From assembly GCA_910588505.1 (NCBI GenBank), contig CAJUPQ010000090.1, positions 1 to 13,662 on the forward strand: 13,662 nucleotides of DNA. Direction: 5' to 3'. This stretch comes from an uncultured Hungatella sp. (GTDB taxonomy: Bacteria; Bacillota; Clostridia; Lachnospirales; Lachnospiraceae). The translations under genes were made by a program, and so were the position numbers. Positions 6,890 through 13,662 of this stretch are shown piece by piece. How positions within the stretch are numbered: the stretch's first letter is position 1; the number at the start of each line of letters is the position of its first letter. The notes beneath the pieces were generated by a model. The model was not told the DNA's origin. It did no database searches and worked only from the letters and a program-made list of their open reading frames with translations.

Positions 6890-7714
6890 ATGTCAGTAGA
6901 TAACAGATTTATGATAAAAAGACTGCAGGGGCTGGAGGAGATGTTTGTCTCTTTTGCCCAGACTACCAGGATGCCCTTTGTGGAGTGTGATGAGGAGACG
7001 TTTGACGACCAGGTGTACCTGTTCGCGGATGAGGACGACGCGAAAAACTGGGCCAGGGAGTACGGGGAGAAGAATATCCCGCTGACCACGGTAAAAGTAG
7101 GCAAGGATCAGATGCTGATGGTTTACACCAGCTTTCATCTCATGGGGGTTAACCGGGTGGTGTTTCACAATGGCGCGGGATTCTCCTATCTTCCCCTGGA
7201 TCAGATCGTGTCCTTAAAGCATCCCGAGGGGGCGAAGGACGGATTTCCGGGGAAGAATGACACCCTGCAGCTGACCATGATCTATTTTCTCCAGGAGCTG
7301 CGGCGGCCGGGCCAGGACCCCCAGGATCCGGACAGGAGAAGACGTCTCCAGGAGATGGAGCAGGAGATGATGGCCAATTTAGTCCGCTCCCAGTACATTA
7401 TGGCTATTGACGTCAGCAAGGTGGAAGGGGAATTTGACCCGAAAAAGCATGGACAGGATATTCAGATTCCCTACGTGAAGAACGGGGAGGGAGAGATCTA
7501 CCAGCCGCTGTTTTCCGATATGTGGGAGTTTCAGAAGTTTAACAGGAACAACACGTCGAAATTCCGGGTGGTGACCGCCCCATTTAAGGGGCTTTTGCCG
7601 TCCCTTATCAAGGATGCCAAGGGGTACATCTTAAACCCGGCCGGCGTCAGCCTGGTGCTCCTTCGGGATCGGTTAAAGGTTATGGGGGAGCAGTCGGAGG
7701 GGAACAGGGATTAA
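6890..7714 (+). CDS. SseB-family protein of unknown function
   Basis: 274 residues, no signal peptide or membrane segment, so probably cytoplasmic. The C-terminal half (about 165-262) fits the SseB domain: a strand (YIMAIDVSKVEG), a hydrophilic stretch with IPYVKNGEGEIYQPLFSDMW, then EFQKFN, RVVTAPFKGLLPSLIKDAKGYILNPAGVSLVL. Here LPSLIKDAKGYILNP matches the SseB signature of an acidic or helical stretch followed by the INP turn. The N-terminal half (about 12-130) looks like a second, more diverged copy of the fold (MPFVECDE, VYLFADEDDAKNWA, TVKVGKDQ, FSYLPLDQIVSL). The biochemical role of SseB proteins is not established. It lies 18 bases after the wall-binding protein gene and its stop is separated from the recQ ATG by one base, so all three are likely co-transcribed. 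The ribosome binding site is GAGGAAAGG (6873-6881). Confidence 0.8.
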   Translation: MSVDNRFMIKRLQGLEEMFVSFAQTTRMPFVECDEETFDDQVYLFADEDDAKNWAREYGEKNIPLTTVKVGKDQMLMVYTSFHLMGVNRVVFHNGAGFSYLPLDQIVSLKHPEGAKDGFPGKNDTLQLTMIYFLQELRRPGQDPQDPDRRRRLQEMEQEMMANLVRSQYIMAIDVSKVEGEFDPKKHGQDIQIPYVKNGEGEIYQPLFSDMWEFQKFNRNNTSKFRVVTAPFKGLLPSLIKDAKGYILNPAGVSLVLLRDRLKVMGEQSEGNRD

Positions 7715-7715
7715 C

Positions 7716-10028
7716 ATGGACGCAAAACAGGAAATCTTAAAAAAGTATTTTGGCTATGACACGTTCCGGCAGGGGCAGGAGCCCCTGATGGACGGGATCT
7801 TACAAGGGAGAGATGTTTTCGGGATCATGCCCACAGGTTCCGGAAAGTCTCTCTGTTTCCAAATACCGGCATTGATCATGGAGGGGATCACCCTGGTGAT
7901 CTCGCCGCTGATCTCTCTGATGAAGGACCAGGTTGCAACTCTGAATCAGGCGGGGATCCACGCCGCCTATCTCAACAGTTCGTTGACGACAGCCCAGTAT
8001 TTTAAAGCGTTGGATTTTGCCAAGCAGGGGAGATATCCCATTATCTACGTGGCACCGGAACGGCTGGAGACAGAGGCCTTTCTGGATTTCGCGTTGAACG
8101 CCAAGATCGCCATGGTGGCAGTGGACGAGGCCCACTGCGTGTCTCAGTGGGGCCAGGATTTCAGGCCCAGCTACTTAAAGATTGTGGAGTTTATAAAAAA
8201 GCTGCCCCGGCGGCCTGTTGTCAGCGCATTTACAGCCACGGCGACCAGGGAAGTGCGGGAAGATATCATTGACATCCTGATGCTGCGGGAACCGGTGGTG
8301 GTGACCACAGGGTATGACCGGCCCAATCTTTACCTGGAGGTTCAGGCTCCCAAGGACAAGTATGGGGCTTTGAAAAAATTTGTTGACGCCCATCAGGGCC
8401 AGTGCGGCATTGTCTACTGTCTTACGAGAAAATTGGTGGAGGAAGTCAGCGACAGGCTGCGGGCGGAGGGGATCTCTGTCACCAGATACCACGCAGGCCT
8501 TACTGACGGGGAGCGGCGCCAGAACCAGGACGATTTTATCTACGACCGGCGCCAGGTAATGGTGGCCACCAACGCCTTTGGAATGGGGATTGACAAGAGC
8601 AATGTGCGGTTTGTGATCCACTACAATATGCCCAAGAGCATCGAGGCCTTTTATCAGGAGATCGGGCGGTGTTCCAGGGATCAGGAGCCGGGGGAGTGCA
8701 TCTTGTTTTACAGCGGACAGGACGTGGTTACCAACCAGAGATTTATAGATAATAACCAGGACAACCAGGAACTGGACCCTTTAACCCGTCAGATCGTTCA
8801 GGAGCGGGACCGGGAGCGGCTGCGGAAAATGACGTTCTACTGCTTTACCAACGAGTGCCTGCGGGACTATATCCTTCGGTATTTTGGGGAGTACGGCTCC
8901 AATTACTGCGGGAACTGTCTGAACTGTCTGACCCAGTTTGAGGAGGTGGACGTGACGGACATTGCCCGTGGACTTATAGGGTGTGTGTCCCAAAGCCGCC
9001 AGAGGTACGGGGTAAATGTGATCGTTGACACGGTCCACGGGGCCAATACAGCCAAGATCCGTCAGTACCGGATGAATGAGAATCCATTTTACGGGACTCT
9101 GTCAGAGATCTCTGTGTTTAGGCTGCGGCAGGTGGTGAACCATCTGATGCTTAAGGAGTACCTTTCTGTGACCAATGATGAGTACGCTGTGGTGAAGCTT
9201 ACGGGAAAGTCCGATGAGATCGCCGGGGGAAGCCAGAGGGTGATGATGAAGATGGCAAAGGAACAGGAGCGTCAGCCTAAGGACAGCGGCGAAAGAAAGA
9301 TGAAGCGGGGAGGTCTGGCAGGGGTTTCCCTCTCCGAGAAGGAGGAGCGGCTGTTTGGAAAACTGCGGGCTCTTCGGACAGACATTGCCAGAGGCGAGGG
9401 CGTGCCTCCCTATATCGTATTTTCGGATAAGACCCTGGTTTCCATGTGCGTCATAAAGCCAAGAACAAAGACCCAGATGCTTTCTGTGTCAGGGGTGGGG
9501 GAGTTTAAGTTTGAGAAGTACGGGGAGAGATTTTTAGGCTGTGTCAGGGAGTTTGTGGGGGAACTGGAAGGTGGAGACGGTCCGGAGGAACGGTCCTTTG
9601 GATCGGAAGCAGAGTTTTTTGCGGACGACAACTTTGACGGAATTCTCATTGGGCCCACCAAACCCATGGGAAAGCCTCAGAAAACAGAATTTTTTATGAC
9701 CCAGGAGCTGCGGGATCAGATCCATTATTCGGAACAGACGTCGCTTAGCGACTTTGTGGGGCAAATCAATGATCTTCGGGATGAGTTTATCATGAAACGG
9801 CTGACCATAAAATCCGTGGAAGAATGGCTGACGCGGGCGGGGTGTTTTGACATAAAGGTATTTAACGGGAGGCCCAGGAAGTTTTTGAACGAGAAGGGCG
9901 AGGAGTTTGGGATCCAGGCGGAGACAAAGATGAGCATGAGCGGAAATGAGTACCAGGTGTTTGTTTACGGGAAAGAGGCCCAGAAAAAGATCGTGGAATG
10001 GCTGTGGGAGAATAGGCAGAAAGCGTGA
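7716..10028 (+). CDS. recQ: RecQ-family ATP-dependent DNA helicase with an extra C-terminal domain
   Basis: A 3'-5' DNA helicase for recombination and repair. Of 770 residues, the front follows E. coli RecQ: Walker A MPTGSGKSLCFQ with Lys44, DEAH at 137-140 followed by CVSQWGQDFRPSYL (the aromatic-rich loop), SAFTATAT, and VMVATNAFGMGIDKSNVRFVIH. Motif VI reads QEIGRCSRD (314-322) where most RecQs have QExGRAGRDG; both arginines, 318 and 321, remain. Zinc ligands Cys381, Cys398, Cys401 and Cys404 have the E. coli spacing. The RQC winged helix is at about 412-500, and an HRDC-like domain at about 541-612 (FGKLRALRTDIARGEGVPPYIVFSDKTL). After an acidic linker (about 615-655) comes a domain at about 657-768 absent from E. 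coli RecQ (about 610 residues). It resembles RQC-minor-like or stand-alone winged-helix domains of Clostridia, from memory only. Start ATG 7716 follows the SseB-gene stop by one base. Confidence 0.93.
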   Translation: MDAKQEILKKYFGYDTFRQGQEPLMDGILQGRDVFGIMPTGSGKSLCFQIPALIMEGITLVISPLISLMKDQVATLNQAGIHAAYLNSSLTTAQYFKALDFAKQGRYPIIYVAPERLETEAFLDFALNAKIAMVAVDEAHCVSQWGQDFRPSYLKIVEFIKKLPRRPVVSAFTATATREVREDIIDILMLREPVVVTTGYDRPNLYLEVQAPKDKYGALKKFVDAHQGQCGIVYCLTRKLVEEVSDRLRAEGISVTRYHAGLTDGERRQNQDDFIYDRRQVMVATNAFGMGIDKSNVRFVIHYNMPKSIEAFYQEIGRCSRDQEPGECILFYSGQDVVTNQRFIDNNQDNQELDPLTRQIVQERDRERLRKMTFYCFTNECLRDYILRYFGEYGSNYCGNCLNCLTQFEEVDVTDIARGLIGCVSQSRQRYGVNVIVDTVHGANTAKIRQYRMNENPFYGTLSEISVFRLRQVVNHLMLKEYLSVTNDEYAVVKLTGKSDEIAGGSQRVMMKMAKEQERQPKDSGERKMKRGGLAGVSLSEKEERLFGKLRALRTDIARGEGVPPYIVFSDKTLVSMCVIKPRTKTQMLSVSGVGEFKFEKYGERFLGCVREFVGELEGGDGPEERSFGSEAEFFADDNFDGILIGPTKPMGKPQKTEFFMTQELRDQIHYSEQTSLSDFVGQINDLRDEFIMKRLTIKSVEEWLTRAGCFDIKVFNGRPRKFLNEKGEEFGIQAETKMSMSGNEYQVFVYGKEAQKKIVEWLWENRQKA

Positions 10029-10074
10029 AACGTATATACGAATTCCATACGCATATGTGATTATCAACAAAAAC

Positions 10075-10088
10075 TGTAACCGTTTACA
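10075..10088 (+). promoter_or_regulatory. Catabolite-responsive element (cre), predicted CcpA site
   Basis: TGTAACCGTTTACA matches the cre consensus TGWAANCGNTNWCA at every position and is nearly palindromic. Its centre is about 96 bases upstream of the predicted ppdK transcription start. Carbon control by CcpA is inferred from the consensus; upstream location is compatible with activation, but the sign of regulation cannot be told from sequence. Confidence 0.65.
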
Positions 10089-10143
10089 CAAGAGAACCTA
10101 TGGATTTCGCACAAAAATCATCATAATTTTTCCAAAAAACTCC

Positions 10144-10171
10144 TTTACTAGATTCTGAATTGTGTTATACT
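10144..10171 (+). promoter_or_regulatory. ppdK promoter with extended -10
   Basis: TTTACT (10144-10149) and TATACT (10166-10171) are separated by 16 bases, and TGT precedes the -10, making an extended -10 (TGTTATACT). The start point would be near 10178, giving a leader of about 170 bases. Confidence 0.65.
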
Positions 10172-10346
10172 ATTATCAGACCGCCAGCGGGGCTTCTTTG
10201 GCGTGAAAGCATTGCATGAAGGGGTATCTTTTGTGTGAAAAGGCCGGGCAGATGGCCGGATGAACAGGGCTTTCGCGGGAAAGGACGAAGGGCCGGCGGG
10301 GAGAAAATGTAGACAAGCGCTACACAACTTGAGGAGGAAAATACAC

Positions 10347-12974
10347 ATGGCAAACAAGTGGGTCTATTTGTTTAGCGAAGGTAATGCCGGCATGAGAAAC
10401 CTGTTGGGCGGCAAGGGCGCCAACCTGGCAGAGATGACAAACCTGGGACTTCCGGTTCCCCAGGGCTTTACCATTACCACAGAGGCTTGTACCCAGTACT
10501 ATGAGGACGGCAGGAAGATCAACGACGAGATCATGGATCAGATCATGGTTCACATCGGCAAGATGGAGGAGATCACCGGCAAGAAGTTCGGCGACAAGGA
10601 GAATCCCCTTCTGGTATCTGTTCGTTCCGGCGCGCGGGCTTCCATGCCCGGCATGATGGACACCATCCTGAACCTGGGTCTTAATGAGGAGGTAGTGGAA
10701 GTTCTGGCTGCCAAATCCGGCAATCCCCGCTGGGCATGGGACTGCTACAGAAGATTTATCCAGATGTTCTCCGACGTAGTTATGGAAGTAGGCAAGAAAT
10801 ATTTCGAAGAGCTGATTGACAAGATGAAAGCCAAGAAGGGCGTTACTCAGGACGTTGATTTGACTGCCGACGACTTAAAAGAGCTGGCTGAGCAGTTTAA
10901 GGCAGAGTACAAGGAGAAGATCGGTAAGGACTTCCCGTCCGATCCCAAGGAGCAGCTGATGGAGGCGATCAAGGCCGTGTTCCGCTCCTGGGACAACCCG
11001 AGAGCTAATGTATACCGCCGTGACAACGATATCCCCTATTCCTGGGGTACTGCCGTTAACGTACAGATGATGGCATTCGGCAACATGGGAGAGACTTCCG
11101 GTACCGGCGTTGCATTTACCCGCGACCCGGCTACAGGCGAGAAGCACCTGATGGGCGAATTTTTGATGAACGCCCAGGGCGAGGATGTTGTGGCCGGCGT
11201 CCGCACACCCCAGAAGATTGACCAGCTGAAGGAGGTTATGCCGGAAGTTTACGAGCAGTTCGTAGGCATCTGCAATACGCTGGAGGATCATTACAGAGAT
11301 ATGCAGGATATGGAGTTCACCATCGAGGATAAGAAGCTCTACATGCTGCAGACCCGTAACGGCAAGAGAACCGCAAAGGCGGCTTTAAAGATCGCCTGCG
11401 ATCTGGTTGACGAGGGCATGATCGACGAGAAGAAGGCAGTTGCCATGATCGACCCGAGAAACCTGGATACCCTTCTTCATCCTCAGTTTGACCAGGAAGC
11501 TCTTAAGAAGGCACAGCCGGCCGCAAGAGCTCTGGCCGCATCACCGGGCGCTGCCTGCGGCAAGGTGGTATTTACTGCGGAAGACGCAAAAGAGTGGGCT
11601 GCAAGAGGTGAGAAGGTAGTTCTGGTTCGTCTTGAGACTTCTCCGGAAGATATCGAGGGTATGAAGGCGGCCCAGGGTATCCTGACTGTCCGCGGCGGTA
11701 TGACAAGCCATGCGGCCGTTGTTGCCCGCGGCATGGGTACCTGCTGTGTATCCGGCTGTTCTGACATTGCTATGGACGAGGAGAACAAGAAGTTTGTCCT
11801 GGCAGGCAAGGAGTACCATGAGGGCGACTGGCTGTCTCTGGACGGCTCCACGGGTAATATTTATGATGGTATTATTCCTACGGTAGACGCTGCCATCGCA
11901 GGCGAGTTCGGCAGGATCATGGGCTGGGCTGACAAGTACAGAAGACTGAAAGTAAGAACCAACGCAGATACTCCGGCTGACGCCAAGAAGGCCAGAGAGC
12001 TGGGTGCTGAGGGAATCGGCCTTTGCCGTACCGAGCACATGTTCTTTGAGGGCGACAGGATCGACGCGTTCCGCGAGATGATCTGCTCCGACACTGTTGA
12101 GGAGAGAGAAGCTGCTCTGGAGAAGATCCTTCCGGTACAGCAGGGAGACTTTGAGAAGCTGTATGAGGCTCTTGAGGGCAACCCGGTATGTATCCGTTTC
12201 CTGGATCCGCCGCTCCATGAGTTTGTTCCCACCGAGGAGGAGGACATCAAGAAGTTGGCTGACGCTCAGGGCAAGACCGTTGAGCAGATCAAGACCATTA
12301 TCGCTTCTCTCCACGAGTTTAACCCCATGATGGGTCACCGTGGATGCCGTCTGGCGGTTACCTATCCTGAGATTGCGAAGATGCAGACCAAGGCTGTGAT
12401 CCGCGCGGCTATCAACGTTCAGAAGGCTCACGCTGACTGGAAGGTATGCCCGGAGATTATGATCCCGCTTATCTGCGATATCAAGGAGCTGAAGTTTGTT
12501 AAAAAAGTGGTTGTTGAGACGGCTGACGCAGAGATCAAGGCTGCAGGCGTGGAACTGAAGTACGAGGTTGGCACCATGATCGAGATCCCGAGAGCTGCTC
12601 TGACGGCTGACGAGATCGCTAAGGAGGCTGAGTTCTTCTGCTTCGGTACGAATGACCTTACCCAGATGTGCTACGGCTTCTCCCGTGATGATGCCGGAAA
12701 GTTCCTGAATGCTTACTATGATACCAAGATCTTTGAGAACGATCCATTTGCTAAACTGGATCAGATCGGCGTAGGAAAGCTGATGGAGACTGCCATTAAG
12801 CTGGGCAAGCCGGTTCGTCCGGAACTGCATGTGGGTATCTGCGGCGAGCACGGCGGGGATCCGTCCTCTGTGGAGTTCTGCCATAAGATTGGGCTGGATT
12901 ATGTGTCCTGTTCACCGTTTAGAGTTCCGATCGCCAGGTTGGCGGCGGCACAGGCGGCTATAAACCAGGGGTGA
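10347..12974 (+). CDS. ppdK: Pyruvate, phosphate dikinase (PPDK)
   Basis: Interconverts ATP + phosphate + pyruvate and AMP + pyrophosphate + PEP; in fermentative Clostridia it supports pyrophosphate-linked glycolysis or PEP formation. The 875-residue protein matches the Clostridium symbiosum enzyme along its length, as I remember it. The N-terminal ATP-grasp domain spans about 1-340 (MANKWVYLFSEGNAGMRNLL, LLVSVRSGARASMPGMMDT). The phosphohistidine domain has His455 in GGMTSHAAVVARGMGTCCVSG. The C-terminal barrel binds pyruvate/PEP (LCRTEHMFF, MGHRGCRLAVTYPEIA, FGTNDLTQM) and has Cys832 in GICGEHGGDPSS. I start it at ATG 10347 after GAGGAGG (10331-10337). The frame is open back to ATG 10260, but those 29 extra residues lack the strong site and do not match the family. 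Gly is mostly GGC/GGT here and GGG/GGA in the neighbours, as expected of a highly expressed gene. It seems to be transcribed alone, from its own promoter to a strong terminator. Confidence 0.98.
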   Translation: MANKWVYLFSEGNAGMRNLLGGKGANLAEMTNLGLPVPQGFTITTEACTQYYEDGRKINDEIMDQIMVHIGKMEEITGKKFGDKENPLLVSVRSGARASMPGMMDTILNLGLNEEVVEVLAAKSGNPRWAWDCYRRFIQMFSDVVMEVGKKYFEELIDKMKAKKGVTQDVDLTADDLKELAEQFKAEYKEKIGKDFPSDPKEQLMEAIKAVFRSWDNPRANVYRRDNDIPYSWGTAVNVQMMAFGNMGETSGTGVAFTRDPATGEKHLMGEFLMNAQGEDVVAGVRTPQKIDQLKEVMPEVYEQFVGICNTLEDHYRDMQDMEFTIEDKKLYMLQTRNGKRTAKAALKIACDLVDEGMIDEKKAVAMIDPRNLDTLLHPQFDQEALKKAQPAARALAASPGAACGKVVFTAEDAKEWAARGEKVVLVRLETSPEDIEGMKAAQGILTVRGGMTSHAAVVARGMGTCCVSGCSDIAMDEENKKFVLAGKEYHEGDWLSLDGSTGNIYDGIIPTVDAAIAGEFGRIMGWADKYRRLKVRTNADTPADAKKARELGAEGIGLCRTEHMFFEGDRIDAFREMICSDTVEEREAALEKILPVQQGDFEKLYEALEGNPVCIRFLDPPLHEFVPTEEEDIKKLADAQGKTVEQIKTIIASLHEFNPMMGHRGCRLAVTYPEIAKMQTKAVIRAAINVQKAHADWKVCPEIMIPLICDIKELKFVKKVVVETADAEIKAAGVELKYEVGTMIEIPRAALTADEIAKEAEFFCFGTNDLTQMCYGFSRDDAGKFLNAYYDTKIFENDPFAKLDQIGVGKLMETAIKLGKPVRPELHVGICGEHGGDPSSVEFCHKIGLDYVSCSPFRVPIARLAAAQAAINQG

Positions 12975-13056
12975 GTGATTGAACGATCCTGATTTTATGC
13001 GGATTTGAGGCGTTTAGATTGATAAAAGCCGGATAATAAGTTTATGACAAAATGAC

Positions 13057-13110
13057 AAAAGGGAAGATACACTACCGAATTAACAGAGTCGGGGTGTATC
13101 TTCCCTTTTT
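13057..13110. terminator. Strong bidirectional intrinsic terminator
   Basis: A 16-bp stem pairs 13057-13072 (AAAAGGGAAGATACAC) with 13094-13109 (GTGTATCTTCCCTTTT) around a 21-base loop, ending in T residues through 13110. Because the left arm starts with A residues, the reverse strand also ends in a T-run. It lies between ppdK and a convergent minus-strand reading frame that ends at 13121, and can serve both. Confidence 0.9.
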
Positions 13111-13120
13111 AGAGCAGAAC

Positions 13121-13627
13121 CTAGTTAGAGGACTTAAGCGTATAGTTACCTTGGCTATTGGATTCAATAGAAGGAGTCTTTGTTGACTTAAACATATGCT
13201 TATCTAATTTTTTACAAAATTCTGAAATTTCATATTTTATGAATTTATAGTTTCTTTTTCTTTGTTTATCGTTGCAATCTAGTGGGCATAGATAGTCATA
13301 GTCTGTAATGAACACTTCGATAGGCATTAAATTTTCTAAAGCCGCACTGAAACTTACATCTTTATTGATTTTATCAAATCGATTTTTTTCTAAGCATACC
13401 AAAACATAATATTTTCTCTTGAGTTTATCAGAATATAAGTTAAACACAGAAAAAATATTCTGATAAATCGATTGGTTTTCTGCCAGTAGTTTAATGGCGT
13501 CTTTTAAATAGCGTTTTGCAGAAAGGTCTTTACGTTTATAGGTTGCTTCTTCTATATAGGTGCGATCCGTATATATTTCTTCTGGGTCGAGTAGTTCCTT
13601 AAAATCTTGTAACTGTTCAGCACCCTG
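13121..13627 (-). pseudogene. Broken or 5'-truncated gene of unknown function in AT-rich DNA
   Basis: On the minus strand one frame is open for 168 codons from 13627 to the TAG at 13121-13123, bounded upstream by TAA at 13628-13630. Through the first 60 codons there is no ATG, GTG or TTG; the first is GTG at 13447, which would give 108 residues but has no ribosome binding site. The upstream codons still read like real protein (DFKELLDPEEIYTDRTYIEE, then KDLSAKRYLKDAIKLLAENQ), so I think the true protein began earlier and its 5' end is lost or shifted near 13615-13630. The 168 residues are hydrophilic, rich in Lys, Tyr and Asp, with a hydrophobic strand KYYVLVCLE and MPIEVFITDYDYLC. No signal peptide or membrane segment is seen and I recognise no family. 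Composition is clearly AT-rich against the G+C-rich neighbours, suggesting acquired DNA. A genuine 108-residue gene starting at GTG 13447 is the alternative. Confidence 0.5.
13424..13467. repeat. 13-bp perfect inverted repeat inside the AT-rich gene fragment
   Basis: TTTATCAGAATAT (13424-13436) and ATATTCTGATAAA (13455-13467) are exact reverse complements with an 18-base spacer. The only GTG start candidate of the minus-strand frame (13445-13447) lies in the loop. It may be a hairpin or a protein binding site. Confidence 0.7.
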
Positions 13628-13662
13628 TTAAGGGCACATTGATTTTTGGACAAAACAGAGAA
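13605..13662. other. Border sequence at the right edge, possible junction
   Basis: This stretch contains GTAACTGTTCA (13609-13619), differing by one base from the inverted-repeat arm at 23-33, and CCCT/AGGG arms around GTTA (13623-13634). The open frame of the neighbouring fragment ends here at TAA 13628-13630. It may be the edge of a dispersed repeat or of an inserted element; the window stops too soon to tell. Confidence 0.3.

Larger units (their letters stand above)
10029..10346 (+). other. Gene-free control region and leader upstream of ppdK
   Basis: 318 bases between recQ and ppdK. It holds a 10-bp palindrome CGTATATACG (10031-10040), a cre-like operator, an A/T-rich stretch, a promoter, and a leader of about 170 bases. 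Within the leader are several G/C-rich complementary stretches (for example GGCCGGGCAGATGGCCGG near 10242-10259), a TGTAG/CTACA hairpin (10308-10312 with 10320-10324) just before the ribosome binding site, and a short 15-codon frame at 10216-10263. No terminator with a T-run is seen behind recQ. No known riboswitch consensus is recognised. Confidence 0.6.

Noticed and set aside
10031..10040. Palindrome CGTATATACG as a terminator or operator
   Set aside because: It has no loop or T-run and is short; it may be chance just after the recQ stop.
10260..10346. N-terminal extension of PPDK from ATG 10260
   Set aside because: The frame is open, but the family N-terminus and a strong GAGGAGG site both point to ATG 10347; ATG 10260 has no comparable site.
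11541..12884. Long minus-strand open frame of 447 codons
   Set aside because: It lies opposite ppdK, whose identity is certain. Its translation looks like an antisense shadow of biased codons, with no recognisable domains.
1..13662. CRISPR array, defence island, tRNA/rRNA or complete insertion sequence
   Set aside because: No spaced direct repeats, transposase-like protein, or tRNA/rRNA features were found. The AT-rich fragment at the right edge is the only sign of foreign DNA.

Overview
The window reads as chromosomal DNA of a Gram-positive anaerobe of the Clostridia, most likely a Lachnospiraceae (Enterocloster/Clostridium symbiosum-like) gut bacterium. The reasons are strong AGGAGG-type ribosome binding sites, some GTG/TTG starts, a pyruvate phosphate dikinase that closely matches the Clostridium symbiosum enzyme as I remember it, a secreted protein with choline-binding-type wall repeats, an acetyl-type MetA, and a perfect match to the Firmicute CcpA (cre) operator. 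No strain can be named from sequence alone. Ten protein-coding loci are seen: nine intact genes on the plus strand, and one gene on the minus strand at the right edge that appears broken.

Layout. 1-181: an inverted repeat, a terminator-like hairpin and a promoter. 182-1096: a membrane-anchored protein of unknown function. 1097-1264: a spacer with a 12-bp tandem repeat. 1265-6030: a tightly packed group of queA (tRNA queuosine), rluF (23S rRNA pseudouridine), ligA (NAD+-dependent DNA ligase) and metA (homoserine O-acyltransferase). ligA and metA overlap by 11 bases. 6031-10028: a second group, apparently with its own promoter, of a secreted fibronectin-III-like/wall-binding-repeat protein, an SseB-family protein and a RecQ helicase with an extra C-terminal domain; the gaps are 18 bases and 1 base. 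10029-10346: a long control region with a cre site, an extended -10 promoter and a structured leader. 10347-12974: ppdK, followed by a strong bidirectional terminator. From about 13111 to the end the DNA turns AT-rich and carries a convergent reading frame that lacks a believable start codon.

The genes are mostly housekeeping: RNA modification, DNA ligation and repair, methionine synthesis, and glycolytic PEP/pyruvate exchange. The parts most worth a second look are the RecQ C-terminal domain and its one-base link to the SseB gene, the substitutions at conserved NAD+/AMP-site positions of the ligase, the cre site and leader of ppdK, and the AT-rich truncated gene at the right border. I did not find a defence system, CRISPR array, tRNA, rRNA or complete mobile element.
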